A program made the position numbers and the translations under genes. A stretch of DNA of 64,000 nt from G020348385 sp964538085 (lineage in GTDB: Bacteria > Acidobacteriota > Aminicenantia > Aminicenantales > Aminicenantaceae). Where the stretch lies: NCBI GenBank assembly GCA_964538085.1, contig CAZIDF010000003.1:1-64000 (forward strand). Reading direction: 5' to 3'. The notes under the pieces were generated by a model. That model did not search any database, had not been told where the DNA came from, and was given only the letters and a program-made list of their open reading frames with translations. Below, piece by piece: positions 14,817 to 24,644 of the stretch (position 1 is the first letter of the stretch; every line of letters begins with the position of its first letter).

Positions 14817-17540
14817 ATGTTTGATCTTGATCGAGCGATACGACAATGGAAAAAGGCCCTCGACAAAAACAGCGCTTTAGAAGACGGCTATAAAGAAGAG
14901 TTGGAAAATCATCTGAGAGATAAGATCGATTATCTGATGAACCTAGGTTCCTCAGAAAGAGAAGCTTTTGAAGAGGCTGTGCAAAAAATCGGGGAAGCAA
15001 ATGTCATCGGGGAAGATTATTATAAGACGGACACCCGGCATGCCAGCGGGCGTCCTCCCTGGAAAAAAAGCCGTTGGATTCCGCCGCTTTTTTCGAACTA
15101 TTTCAAGATCGGCCTCAGAAAATTAAGAAGGCAAAAAATCTATTCCCTGATCAATATTGCGGGTTTGGCGGTGGGGCTTGCCTGTTGTGCTGTGATCATC
15201 CTGTATGTGACCAATGAGCTGACTTATGACTCTTTTCACGAGGATGCAGACCGGATCTATCGTGTGGCGGTGCACAGGATCAGCGTGGTCGGTGAATTCA
15301 AGTTTGTGGCAACTCCGGCCCCATTGGGACCGGAGCTCAAAAACAGCTATCCGGAAGTGGAACAAGCCGTAAGAGTGGTCCCCCCTTATGAAAACGCAAG
15401 CCATGTCCTGGTGGTGAAAGGCGAAAAACGGTTTTTCGAAAACCGCGTATGGTTCGCGGACGAAGATATTTTCAAGCTTTTCCATATGCCTTTTATTCAA
15501 GGAAATCCTCAATCAGCTCTTGCCAATCCCAACGCAGTGGTTATCACTGAAGGAATGAAAGATAAGTATTTCGGGGAAGATAGAGCTCTGGGACAAACTC
15601 TCCAGATCGAGATCGATTACGATACCGGTGTTGTGGAGCTCCAGGATTACGAGGTAGCGGGGGTCATCAGAAACGCTCCTGCCAACACGCATCTGAAATA
15701 CGATATGTTCCTTTCCATGGAGACTATGAGAAGCAACGTGTCCTCTTTCGAGACAGATTGGTTCCATCCTCCATCAAAATATACCTACGTAAAACTGGCT
15801 CCAGGAACAGATGCTGCAGATTTTGAAGGGAAACTCAAGCCGATTTCCGATTTTATGATCCAAAATTATTCTGAAAAATACAACAGGAAAATGGATCTGC
15901 ACGACTTTTTCCTCCAGCCTGTGACCAAGATACATATGTTTTCCCACCTCATGAGAGAGATCGAACCTCCCGGCAATTGGTACTATCTCTATATCTACTC
16001 CATCATCGCCTTCCTTATCCTGCTCATTGGGTGCATGAATTTTATCAATCTATCCGCCGCTCTTTCCACCACCCGGACCAAGGAGGTCGGACTCCGCAAG
16101 GTCGTGGGGGCCCAACGTCGCCAGCTCATCTGGCAATTCCTGGGAGAATCATTCTTGATCACTTTCCTCGCTTTTATCGTGGCATTTGGACTGACTTTCC
16201 TCCTGCTTCTCCCCTTCAATCAGATGGCGGGTACGGAATTGACTTTGGCCGGGCTCGCACAACCCGTCGTGTTTTTATCGCTGCTGGGATTGCTTGTTCT
16301 TGTCAGCATCGGTTCCGGAATCTATCCAGCCCTCATCCTAACGGCCTTCAGCCCCATCTCGGTTCTTCAAGAAAAATTGGCCCCGGTTACCCGTGGAGCT
16401 TTAGCCCAGAAGATACTGGTCGTCGGACAGTTCGCTATTTCCATTTTCCTCGTCATCTGCGCTCTCACTGTTTTCAAACAGCTCCAGTTCATGAAGGGAC
16501 GGGCTTTGGGATTTGACCTGGAGCAAAAGCTCGTTCTTCGTGTAAAAAGCAATATGCCTCATTTAAGAAGGGATTACGAGGCCATCAAAAATGATTTTCT
16601 CCAGAATCCTTCGATTTTCGGGGCCACGGTGTCCTCCTCTGTCCCGGGTGACAGGACAAATTCCGGATATTACTTGACATCGAAGATGGAAGATTTCAAG
16701 GGTGCCCCCTTTATCAAGGTTATCACCATGGATTATGATTTCATATCCGAATATAGAATCGAGATGGTCGCCGGAAGGTCTTTCCAGCGGGGCGCTGGAA
16801 ATGACGAAAGAGAAGGGTATCTGATCAACCTGGCTGCCGTCAAAGAATTGGGCTTCTCCACACCTGAGGAAGCCCTGGGAAAAAATTTCATGGCTTCCTA
16901 TCACAGGATAAACAAAAGGATAATCGGGGTTACCGATGATTTTCATTACCGGGGTATGCAGGAAGTCGTCGAATCCCTAGTCATGGATATCGAGAATTCC
17001 CTTTTCGAAACCATCACGCTCTCCATTCGAGTAGAAAACATGAATGAGCTCATGCGGTTCATCCGGAGCACATGGGACGATCACTTCCCCGGCGTTCCTT
17101 TCGAGTATTCCTTCCTGGATGAGAGTTTCGACCGGGAATATAGATATGAGGAACAGATGGGCAGGCTGCTGGGGATCATAACGACCCTGGGATTTTTTAT
17201 TGCCTGTCTCGGCCTTTTCGGATTGGCTTCTTTTGTTGCCCGATCCAGGAAAAAAGAGATCGGAATCCGAAAAGTGCTCGGTGCTTCGACATCCGACATC
17301 ATCACCATGTTGTCCAAAAGATTTGTCCTGCTTATTCTAATTTCCATTATCGTCGCGTCCCCGATTGCATGGTTTTCCATGCACAAGTGGCTTCAGGACT
17401 TTGCCTACCGTGTCGACATGGATCTGTTCGTATTCTTTGTGACTGCATCCGGAGCTTTGGCGATAGCCCTTTTCACAGTCGGCCTCCAGGGCTTTCGTGC
17501 GGCTATCGCGAATCCTGCTGATTCTGTGCGGGACGAATAA
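14817..17540 (+). CDS. FtsX/MacB-like ABC transporter permease with permease prefix domain
   Basis: A 907-aa permease. The first about 80 residues are a helical, soluble 'permease prefix' region typical of PadR-linked members. Then come a transmembrane helix, a MacB-type periplasmic domain, a three-helix FtsX block containing the TKEVGLRKVVGA motif, a further helix, a second periplasmic domain, and a second FtsX block with KKEIGIRKVLGAS: eight predicted helices in all. This is a tandem duplication of the MacB/FtsX unit, so one chain could replace a permease dimer. The ATPase partner is not encoded nearby. Substrate is unknown; lipoproteins, peptides or mechanotransmission are all possible. 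The 3' end overlaps the convergent fusion gene by 38 bp. Confidence 0.87.
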   Translation: MFDLDRAIRQWKKALDKNSALEDGYKEELENHLRDKIDYLMNLGSSEREAFEEAVQKIGEANVIGEDYYKTDTRHASGRPPWKKSRWIPPLFSNYFKIGLRKLRRQKIYSLINIAGLAVGLACCAVIILYVTNELTYDSFHEDADRIYRVAVHRISVVGEFKFVATPAPLGPELKNSYPEVEQAVRVVPPYENASHVLVVKGEKRFFENRVWFADEDIFKLFHMPFIQGNPQSALANPNAVVITEGMKDKYFGEDRALGQTLQIEIDYDTGVVELQDYEVAGVIRNAPANTHLKYDMFLSMETMRSNVSSFETDWFHPPSKYTYVKLAPGTDAADFEGKLKPISDFMIQNYSEKYNRKMDLHDFFLQPVTKIHMFSHLMREIEPPGNWYYLYIYSIIAFLILLIGCMNFINLSAALSTTRTKEVGLRKVVGAQRRQLIWQFLGESFLITFLAFIVAFGLTFLLLLPFNQMAGTELTLAGLAQPVVFLSLLGLLVLVSIGSGIYPALILTAFSPISVLQEKLAPVTRGALAQKILVVGQFAISIFLVICALTVFKQLQFMKGRALGFDLEQKLVLRVKSNMPHLRRDYEAIKNDFLQNPSIFGATVSSSVPGDRTNSGYYLTSKMEDFKGAPFIKVITMDYDFISEYRIEMVAGRSFQRGAGNDEREGYLINLAAVKELGFSTPEEALGKNFMASYHRINKRIIGVTDDFHYRGMQEVVESLVMDIENSLFETITLSIRVENMNELMRFIRSTWDDHFPGVPFEYSFLDESFDREYRYEEQMGRLLGIITTLGFFIACLGLFGLASFVARSRKKEIGIRKVLGASTSDIITMLSKRFVLLILISIIVASPIAWFSMHKWLQDFAYRVDMDLFVFFVTASGALAIALFTVGLQGFRAAIANPADSVRDE

Positions 17541-20500
17541 CTGGCACATCCAGAGTTGTGTCGGATTCGATGTGTTGGGACAAATTTTCCCAGGTAAACC
17601 AGACCGGTTTGTATTCTTTTCTGGCGTATATTTCTGTTATGTCGCTGTAATGGGAGCTTTCTGGATCCTCGCTTGCGCTAAGAGGAAAACAGGATAAAGC
17701 TTTTGGGATGGGAGACAATTCCACGACCATATGGTAAGAGCTTCCGCCAACAACCCGCAGGCGACCATCTTCCACTCGGGTAAAACAAGCTCTTGTGACC
17801 GGGAGTGAGCTGCTCCCGCCACTCAGCGGATATTCCCTGCCGCCATGTTTCAGGTAGTGAATCCTTCCCCAGGGAATATCCATCCTGCCAAAGTTTTTTT
17901 TCAGTTCGGAAGCAGAGGCGTCTAAGTCTTTTAAAAGTTTTTTTGTGACTTCCTCTGGGTATGCTTTTTCCGGGTTCAATTGACCGAGGTCCCCTCTTAT
18001 GTACAAGAGCTGAAACAGGGCCATGGCATTGGAGTCGGCTTCACACCGGAAGTCCCATGTCTTTAATAATTTCACGGCTGCATCCAGAAAACTTCCCGGA
18101 GAGGATAGATTTTCGGCAAACCTCTCATAAGCGTCGAGTATGTGTGGCACCCACTGCCGTGCCTTCCACACCAGTGTATCCGTGGCGAAATTGAGCATTT
18201 CTTCAAATGTCACGCTTTCGTCCGCAGCCAGCAGCTCTGAGAGCCTCTTGCCTCGATCCCCGAACCATTTATTCTCAACGAGACGCGCCGGGAGGGTATC
18301 CTCTTCTATTCCGCTGTTTTCCGTGACAAATCCTGGGCTGTCGTTGCTGTTCTGAAGCCAGCCGCTTTCAGGATTGATCACTTTCGGAAGATCGTCGAAA
18401 GGTATGTATCCCATCCAGTCAGAACGGGGATCTTCGCCAGGCACAGGCCGGGACCAATCCAGTTCTGGGTTTCTTTTGGGACACAAAGCATTGTAGAGAT
18501 AGCCGATGTTTCCCTCCGAATCGGCAATGGTGTGGTTCCACATGCTCAAACCGGGCAAACGCATGATATTGAAATATTCTTTTACTGACTGGGCTTTTGT
18601 TCTCTCGTAAGCTTGCTCAAGAAATGTGGGGGAGTCGAATTTGATGATGCGTGCTGCGTACGCATAACCATCCTTAACTTGCAACACGGGACCCACATGG
18701 GTTTCCCTGATGGTTTTTTTCACCTCCCTGAATCCATCTTTGGATTTAATCCTGAAGGTTTCTTCCCATTCTGAAAACGTTTTCCAGCCATCATGGCTGA
18801 GATACTCCTTCTCATTGTCGGGATTGATTTTGAACTTGTAGACATCCGCCAAATCCGGATTGTTATTGGTCGTATGCCAGGCTATCTTCCCATTGTGTCC
18901 CATGGTTATTATGGGCAATCCAGGAATGACAGCACCGACCACAGAAAACTCCGGCGTGCTGACTTGGGCCTCATACCATGCCGTAGGGCCTGAGAACGGC
19001 TCATGAGAGTCCATGGAAAGAAGGGCATTACCGCTGGCTGAACGGGATGGAGCCACGGCAAAATGGTTCGAGCCACGCTGTCCCCTCCAGACATCTCCCT
19101 GCAAGTCATCGAAGGACTCCCTCGCATTCATGAGAAACGCTATGGTCATCATATCGCCCGGCTCAAAGCCCGTGATCCACGCCGGGACATTATCCCGGTG
19201 CTCCTGTATGAAATCGTTGATCCCTTTACAATAATGGACAGCAAGCTCCCTGAACTTTGGTTTCATTTCCTTGAAGAGTTCATCCGCACGCCACTTGAAG
19301 CGAAAACTACGAAAAAGAATATCACTCTCCAAGTCGTCGGTCTCTCCTGTTAACTCCGTTAGCCGTCCTTCAGCCGTGTACATGGTTGTGAAGATCTGAT
19401 TCAGCCTGTCTTTCGCAGTCGCATATCCCAGCCCGTACATGGCATCTGGTTCGTTTGCGGCAAAGATGTGGGGAAGACCGTAAGTATCCCGGATAATCCG
19501 GACTTTGCTTGTTTCAGGAAATGGCTTTTGATCTTGGGAAAATTTCTTTTCAAAACATTCTCTGAATGCACGAATGTTGTCGTAGTGATTTTTTAGGAAT
19601 CCGACATATTTTTCGATCTCGTACTCTCTCATGTGCATCGGGACGATCTGCTTAGGCTGAATGAATTCTTTGGCCATTCGTTGCCCCACTTCGTCCAGAA
19701 GGAAAAAGGGATCGATGAAAGCCAAGTCGATACCCAGCTTCTGCAGTTGGAAGCTCCTGAAATACTCTTCATTGGACGGGCCATAGATATCTCCCAAGTG
19801 AAGGACCTGTGTTCCACTCATATCGAGCAGGAAGGCCAAAGTCACATAGGGCTGCTCGGGCATTCCATGATTGACCGGGAAAATCTTGAGGTCTACCCCA
19901 TTTATGGTATCCTCTACGATCGTTCCCCATTCGGGATTGATGTTTTTGACCCGAGCGCTTATTTGCGAAAATTCATCCCCAGCCGCCTCTTTTAGTTCGT
20001 TAAAGACGATCTCGTTTCCCACCAGGATGGTTTCCGGATGGCCCATCATGACTTTTGCGGCCATTTCCGGTTCGAAGTGGTCCCTGTGTGCATGTGAAAA
20101 AAGAAGCAGGTCGATGCGCTCGAACGGAGGACGGGCCTTGACCATGTCATCGAAGACCTTGTCCGGTGTGTTGCTGTATCCCCATGGATTTTTTATCAAC
20201 GAATCCACCACGATATTTTTTGTTTTGGATGAGATCAAAAAGCCATCATTGGAGATGTAGGTGACGCTCACCCAGGGCTTTTCGGGATCCTCGGGTGCCA
20301 ACCTGGGGACATTTGCTGCACCATTGGTTTTCAGTAATTCGAGGATATCTTTGAATTCCCAATCCTCTGCGATGTGAAGAGCTGTTCTCTCATCATTCCC
20401 TTTGATGTCAAGTTCAGCCCCTTTCTCCACCAAAAGCTTGGTGATATCCAGAGAGCCCTGTTTGACAGCGTAGTGCAAGGGTGTCCTGCCTCTTTTGTCT

Positions 20501-21276
20501 AGATCATTTAATGGTGCTCCTGCTTCGATCAAATGCATGGAAAGCTCCTCCAAGCCGCCGATCGCTGCATTGTGGAGGAGCGAGGCCTCCATGTCGTCCT
20601 TGGTTGTGGTGCTGGCTCCCTTTTCGATCAGGAGGTCTGCGATTTCTTTTTGTCCTTGTTTTGCAGCAAGATGGAGGGCCATTCTCCCGGTATCGCTCCC
20701 GACATTCAAAGCCTTCGAAGCGATAAATACATCCACGATTCCGGCATGCCCTCCTTGGATGGCAAACTGCAAAGCGGAGATACCCATCCCGTCCTCGACT
20801 GTGATGTTCATCCCCTTGTTCACCAGGATCTCGACAACGTCTTTGTGCCCTTCCCTAGCCGGATAGTGAAGCACTGTCCGGCCGTATCGATCCAGTTCTT
20901 TGAAATCCGCGCCCTTTTCCAAAAGCAGCTTGACGACCGGAGTTTTGCCATTATATGCCGCGTACAATAGGGGATTCTGATTGGCGTTGTTACGCGCATC
21001 GATGTCGGCCCCCTTGGACAAAAGATATTCCACGATCTCGATGTGGCCGGCCGCTGCCGCCCCATGGAGAGGAGAGCTTTCTTTTTCATCCCTAGCTTTG
21101 GCAAGATCTGGATTATTTTCAACCAGAGCCTGCACTTTTGCCAAATCCCCTTCAGCAGCGGCTTTGAAGATTTCCTCCGGCGATGCTTGGAAGGCATGGG
21201 AATAAAAAAACAACAGGGTAACCAAACTAGAAAAAATCGAGATTTTTATAATTGTCTTTGTTTTTTTTGAATCCAT
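17503..21276 (-). CDS. Ankyrin repeat / MBL-fold / penicillin acylase fusion protein
   Basis: A 1257-aa exported protein with three parts. After a signal peptide (residues 1-32), eight to nine ankyrin repeats run to about 320. A UlaG-like MBL domain covers about 335-580 with the metal motif HAHRDH at 395-400 and a later HLGD. A penicillin acylase family Ntn-hydrolase occupies about 590-1257: it starts IIRDTYGLPHIFAA, contains the A-chain motif YGLGYATAKDRL, and shows the self-cleavage site G735-S736 followed by N, so S736 would be the new N-terminal nucleophile. Penicillin acylase relatives hydrolyse amides such as beta-lactams or acyl-homoserine lactones. The fusion of two hydrolases is unusual. 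No frameshift is apparent within the reading frame. Confidence 0.85.
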   Translation of the reverse strand: MDSKKTKTIIKISIFSSLVTLLFFYSHAFQASPEEIFKAAAEGDLAKVQALVENNPDLAKARDEKESSPLHGAAAAGHIEIVEYLLSKGADIDARNNANQNPLLYAAYNGKTPVVKLLLEKGADFKELDRYGRTVLHYPAREGHKDVVEILVNKGMNITVEDGMGISALQFAIQGGHAGIVDVFIASKALNVGSDTGRMALHLAAKQGQKEIADLLIEKGASTTTKDDMEASLLHNAAIGGLEELSMHLIEAGAPLNDLDKRGRTPLHYAVKQGSLDITKLLVEKGAELDIKGNDERTALHIAEDWEFKDILELLKTNGAANVPRLAPEDPEKPWVSVTYISNDGFLISSKTKNIVVDSLIKNPWGYSNTPDKVFDDMVKARPPFERIDLLLFSHAHRDHFEPEMAAKVMMGHPETILVGNEIVFNELKEAAGDEFSQISARVKNINPEWGTIVEDTINGVDLKIFPVNHGMPEQPYVTLAFLLDMSGTQVLHLGDIYGPSNEEYFRSFQLQKLGIDLAFIDPFFLLDEVGQRMAKEFIQPKQIVPMHMREYEIEKYVGFLKNHYDNIRAFRECFEKKFSQDQKPFPETSKVRIIRDTYGLPHIFAANEPDAMYGLGYATAKDRLNQIFTTMYTAEGRLTELTGETDDLESDILFRSFRFKWRADELFKEMKPKFRELAVHYCKGINDFIQEHRDNVPAWITGFEPGDMMTIAFLMNARESFDDLQGDVWRGQRGSNHFAVAPSRSASGNALLSMDSHEPFSGPTAWYEAQVSTPEFSVVGAVIPGLPIITMGHNGKIAWHTTNNNPDLADVYKFKINPDNEKEYLSHDGWKTFSEWEETFRIKSKDGFREVKKTIRETHVGPVLQVKDGYAYAARIIKFDSPTFLEQAYERTKAQSVKEYFNIMRLPGLSMWNHTIADSEGNIGYLYNALCPKRNPELDWSRPVPGEDPRSDWMGYIPFDDLPKVINPESGWLQNSNDSPGFVTENSGIEEDTLPARLVENKWFGDRGKRLSELLAADESVTFEEMLNFATDTLVWKARQWVPHILDAYERFAENLSSPGSFLDAAVKLLKTWDFRCEADSNAMALFQLLYIRGDLGQLNPEKAYPEEVTKKLLKDLDASASELKKNFGRMDIPWGRIHYLKHGGREYPLSGGSSSLPVTRACFTRVEDGRLRVVGGSSYHMVVELSPIPKALSCFPLSASEDPESSHYSDITEIYARKEYKPVWFTWENLSQHIESDTTLDVPVIRPAQNQQDSR

Positions 21277-21448
21277 TCGAATCCCTCCCTATACGTCATT
21301 TCGCCAAAATCATATTATAAGCCTAAATTCCCTATTTTAATCAGCAATAAACATGCCAATATTACCTCCTAGGGTTTTCGAATGCTTATTTAACACTATA
21401 TGTCCATTCACATACAACTTATGTTCACATCTGAACAGAAATAAATAT

Positions 21449-23062
21449 TCCCCATATCAACATTATAAAAGAGCATATTCGGGATTCCAGTAGTTTATTA
21501 ATCATTCCCAACACATTGTTATGTAAAATAGAGGGAGTTATTCGCATATTTGAAACAAACGAGCCACTATTCAGTCTAATATTCATCGCTTTTCTCTAAA
21601 AATCCAAGGACCAGAGATACTTGTCCTTCTGGTTGCATTGAAAAGTGACTCATTGCAATGAACAACATCGTAATCGATTGATCCGAGATATTATCTCGGC
21701 GAATACCTCCTTTCTTATAGCAACTTCTGCCATTTGAAACGTCATATACCGGCTGTGTCTTAGAACCTTAGCTCCGATCTTTATGAGTTTTACAAGCATC
21801 GTACGAAGTGACCAGTGCTTGACTTTACCCGGAAGAACCAGGCGCCGCAGAAAGTTGCCCAGATTATAGGCTAGTACAAACAAACCTAACCTTACCTGAT
21901 TCGAGAGGAAATGTTTGCATGAAAGCCGCGTCCAGTTGAGAGCATACTTTCCTTCCTTTATCCACTGTTCAGCAATCCCTCGTCCATTGTAGAATCGAAC
22001 AATACCCTCTACCTTGGCACTCATATTGGTTACGATAAAACCTACTCTCGGGAATAAATCTCCACTGTGCCATTCAACTTTTGCCACCGCACGACGCAGC
22101 TTTTTCCAACTTGAAGCCCGATACTTGAAATCATGAAACCTAACAACAGGCCTTATCGATGGACGTCCAACAGGACGAGTAAGCAGATGTTTAATCTCAT
22201 CATACAAGACATCATTCGCCGGAAGGCGGATAGCATACAAGAGCCCTTTCTCTTCAAGGTACTTATAAATCTCAGGTTTCGCAAATGCAGCATCACCACG
22301 AAAATACTTCCTGACTTTTTTATTTTTGTATCGTCGAACATTTGGTTCCAGTAGATCCTTCCATCGGTCAGCGCTTTGGACATTACCTGAACGCAACATC
22401 GCTCCCTCGCAGTCGCCATATTGGTTAAAGCAAAACAGAGGATGATAGCAATTGCATCTGAAATGTCCATTGTATGATGAACCCTCCTGCTCTCCATGTA
22501 CCGGGCTTTCTGAACTGTCCAAATCAAGAATGATCCGACGATGTGATGTTTTTTCCATTGCTCTCTCAACCCAGCTTCCGTTAATTTCAGACAAGCTATC
22601 AAGGTTTTCCCGAAGTGTCAGTATCTCTGTCTCGAAACGCCCAATTGTATTGATACTAGCAGCATTCTTCTTCTTTCCTGTTACTGCCCTCATGACAGGA
22701 TCAACTGATAAACGCTGTGCATCATTGACATCTTCAAATCCTGCCAGACGGCTATACACAGACTGGCGCAGCAGGTTGGTCATATCATGCTGAATATTGC
22801 GCCCGGTTCGTTTATCGCTCATTACAGTAGAAGCTGAATTAAACAATCCTAAGGCATCATCAAGCTCGCGGTAGGCAAGAAGGCCACCATCGGATGTCAG
22901 TCTTGCGCCATGAAATTCTAGCTTGATTTTTCCATTAAAACGAATATTTAATCTTTCACCCATTGTGTGTTTCATTTTCGATGCCATTATCAACCTCTAT
23001 CTTGTTATATAATAACAACTTAGTGTGAACTTGTTAAGCGATTTTCGTGTTTAATATGGGGA
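21449..23062 (-). mobile_element. IS1380-family insertion sequence, complete
   Basis: A 1614-bp element. The ends TCCCCATAT (21449-21457) and its complement (23054-23062) form short inverted repeats, followed by partly matching bases. The element is bracketed by the 4-bp direct repeat ATAT (21445-21448 and 23063-23066), consistent with the 4-bp target duplications of the IS1380 family. About 200 bp of noncoding sequence lies between the transposase stop and the left end. ATAT is its own complement, so it lengthens the apparent inverted repeat, and the exact boundary could shift by a base or two. The 172 bp to the left (21277-21448) are AT-rich with no gene seen. Confidence 0.75.
21650..22987 (-). 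CDS. IS1380-family transposase
   Basis: A 445-aa DDE transposase. The N-terminal signature LTSDGGLLAYRELDDALGL is characteristic of IS1380. Candidate catalytic residues are visible: D in LDLDSSESPVHGEQEG, D in YFRGDAAFAKPEIY, and E in EQWIKEGKYALNWTRLSCKHF. It uses the ATG at 22987, which has GAGG 7 bp upstream. The frame is open to 22993 with a TTG only. The reading frame is intact, so the element may still be active. It lies within the mobile element defined at 21449-23062. Confidence 0.92.
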   Translation of the reverse strand: MASKMKHTMGERLNIRFNGKIKLEFHGARLTSDGGLLAYRELDDALGLFNSASTVMSDKRTGRNIQHDMTNLLRQSVYSRLAGFEDVNDAQRLSVDPVMRAVTGKKKNAASINTIGRFETEILTLRENLDSLSEINGSWVERAMEKTSHRRIILDLDSSESPVHGEQEGSSYNGHFRCNCYHPLFCFNQYGDCEGAMLRSGNVQSADRWKDLLEPNVRRYKNKKVRKYFRGDAAFAKPEIYKYLEEKGLLYAIRLPANDVLYDEIKHLLTRPVGRPSIRPVVRFHDFKYRASSWKKLRRAVAKVEWHSGDLFPRVGFIVTNMSAKVEGIVRFYNGRGIAEQWIKEGKYALNWTRLSCKHFLSNQVRLGLFVLAYNLGNFLRRLVLPGKVKHWSLRTMLVKLIKIGAKVLRHSRYMTFQMAEVAIRKEVFAEIISRINRLRCCSLQ

Positions 23063-23170
23063 ATATGGGATAAGATACGTGGGAATCCGTTGGAAGCTCA
23101 ATTGACCTCTATCTTGGGCTCGTGTTAGAGTGGGTTTAACGAGGAAAATTTGCTTGAGGAGGGATGGACG

Positions 23171-23566
23171 ATGAACATCGCTTTTTTTGTCGGCAGATTG
23201 ATCGTCGGTGCTTACTATATCTATAACGGGTTGAATCATTTCATCAAATTGGGGCAACTGACCGAGTACGCTAAGTTCAAGGGCGTGCCCATGCCACAGA
23301 TTGCGGTTATGGGAGCGGGTGTTTTGCTATTGGTCGGAGGCTTCACCATCCTGCTGGGAAAATTCCCGGAGATCGGAGTGGTAGCATTGGTTTTGTTCCT
23401 TGTCCCAGTCACATTCATGATGCACAACTTTTGGACTGTTGGCGAGGAAATGAGAATAGCCGAGACGGTTAATTTCACGAAAAACTTGGCTCTTCTAGGA
23501 TCTGCCTTGATGTTTCTTGCCATACATGAACCCTGGTTTCTGAGCCTCGGCAGCAGCAAAAAATAG
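23171..23566 (+). CDS. DoxX-family membrane protein
   Basis: About 131 aa with four predicted transmembrane helices: residues 3-22, about 43-63, 68-90 and about 103-123. The N-terminus FVGRLIVGAYYIYNGLNHF and the region after it match the DoxX family, small quinone-linked or redox-associated membrane proteins whose biochemistry is poorly defined. The ATG at 23171 is chosen for its strong GAGGAGG ribosome site. An upstream TTG at 23150 would remove that site from the leader. The IS1380 element is inserted about 100 bp upstream and may have separated the gene from its original promoter. Confidence 0.8.
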   Translation: MNIAFFVGRLIVGAYYIYNGLNHFIKLGQLTEYAKFKGVPMPQIAVMGAGVLLLVGGFTILLGKFPEIGVVALVLFLVPVTFMMHNFWTVGEEMRIAETVNFTKNLALLGSALMFLAIHEPWFLSLGSSKK

Positions 23567-23580
23567 TCCATTTCTCGTTA

Positions 23581-23665
23581 AATTGGGGACAGGATACCCT
23601 GTCACCTTTTTCAGATTATTAAATCTAGAGTATGAAATAGGTGACAGGGTATCCTGTCCCCAATT
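23581..23665. repeat. Long inverted repeat, family copy A
   Basis: A perfect 27-bp inverted repeat (23581-23607 and 23639-23665) with a 31-base loop; the arms begin AATTGGGGACAGGATACC. The right arm overlaps by two bases the stop codon of the convergent membrane-protein gene (TAA at 23664-23666), and the left arm begins 14 bp after the DoxX stop. RNA from either strand would form a strong hairpin, so it could act as a two-way terminator or 3' stabiliser. The same arms occur at 36669, 52958 and 57374. Confidence 0.85.
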
Positions 23666-24644
23666 ATGCTTGGCAGATGAGGCGGGCGCCCTCGAGGGCA
23701 TTTGTCAGGATCTCGACACATTGTTTCTCTTTGGTGTGGTAGCCGGATTTTCGTGTCGTGTACTGGCGGATCACCAGCACTTCGGCCCGGCGGTCTTCTT
23801 GGTATTCACAGATGACGTTTTTTTTGAGCTTGATTTTTTCCCGGTATCGGGATAATCCGTATCCCCTTTTGGCTGCCAGCACGCAGTAAAAATACGGGTA
23901 GCTCGTGCCCTGAACGACATTCAGGTTGATCTGCGCCTGCAGGCCGTAAAATCCTTCAGGTGAATCCGGAAGCGAGATGGAGAATCGGGCATCTTCCGGG
24001 ATGGTTTTGTCGCTCTTTCCCCGAGAGAGCATCAAGGCCGGCCGGAATTCCTCCCCTTTTCTTTTGCGATCTTGGAAAACTTCGTGCAACCACAAGATCA
24101 TCCTCACTTTGATGGCCAGGTTGGGTTGTTTCAGGATGAGTCTCATACCGGAAAACCAGAGGGGGATCATCAAGACGGCTATGTCGATGGCCAGGATAGT
24201 CGTGACTCTAAAATCATTGGAAAGTTTACCAAGGATCAATGCCCCTACTATCGCAGCGCTGCCGATCAGGATAAGACTCAAAACGCCGACCCAACTGGAA
24301 ATGTCCAAAGCATCCCTGTCCCATTTTATGTTTTTCTTTCGGAGTTGCTCGATCTCCTTGATCTTTTCGATGGAAACCGTTTTCCAGTTTGGGTCCTGTT
24401 TGAATCCTTTTATACGCATCCGGCTGTCATACCCCTTGACAAGGACCAAGCAGATGCCGATAAACAACAGGGGAGCTCCGTATAATGCCTTCATGAAATA
24501 GAGTTGAACGGCAAATCCTGCAATTAGCAATACCATCGCAAGGCTTATACGGCGGTTGTAGGAGAGATTTTTGGCAAAATGGAACCGCACGCTGTCCCGC
24601 CTTTCAGGCGGGGGGAATCCGAATAAATGCAGTAAGGATGTCAT
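23664..24644 (-). CDS. Membrane protein of the CHSA-repeat/radical SAM operon
   Basis: About 326 aa, family not recognised. Four transmembrane helices are evident in two pairs: about residues 30-50 and 54-72, then about 115-137 and 144-165. A C-terminal soluble domain of about 150 residues contains FYGLQAQINLNVVQGTSYPYFYC. The ATG at 24644 overlaps the TGA of the radical SAM gene (ATGA), so translation is coupled. The frame is open to 24779, but that part lies inside the upstream gene. It is the third gene of the operon and is presumably needed for handling or exporting the modified repeat protein, or for its function. That role is inference. Confidence 0.7.
   Translation of the reverse strand: MTSLLHLFGFPPPERRDSVRFHFAKNLSYNRRISLAMVLLIAGFAVQLYFMKALYGAPLLFIGICLVLVKGYDSRMRIKGFKQDPNWKTVSIEKIKEIEQLRKKNIKWDRDALDISSWVGVLSLILIGSAAIVGALILGKLSNDFRVTTILAIDIAVLMIPLWFSGMRLILKQPNLAIKVRMILWLHEVFQDRKRKGEEFRPALMLSRGKSDKTIPEDARFSISLPDSPEGFYGLQAQINLNVVQGTSYPYFYCVLAAKRGYGLSRYREKIKLKKNVICEYQEDRRAEVLVIRQYTTRKSGYHTKEKQCVEILTNALEGARLICQA

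Noticed and set aside
23581..23665. Inverted repeat considered as a complete insertion sequence or MITE
   Set aside because: No flanking duplication is visible and no coding capacity exists. The constant position beside stop codons fits a REP-like or terminator role better.
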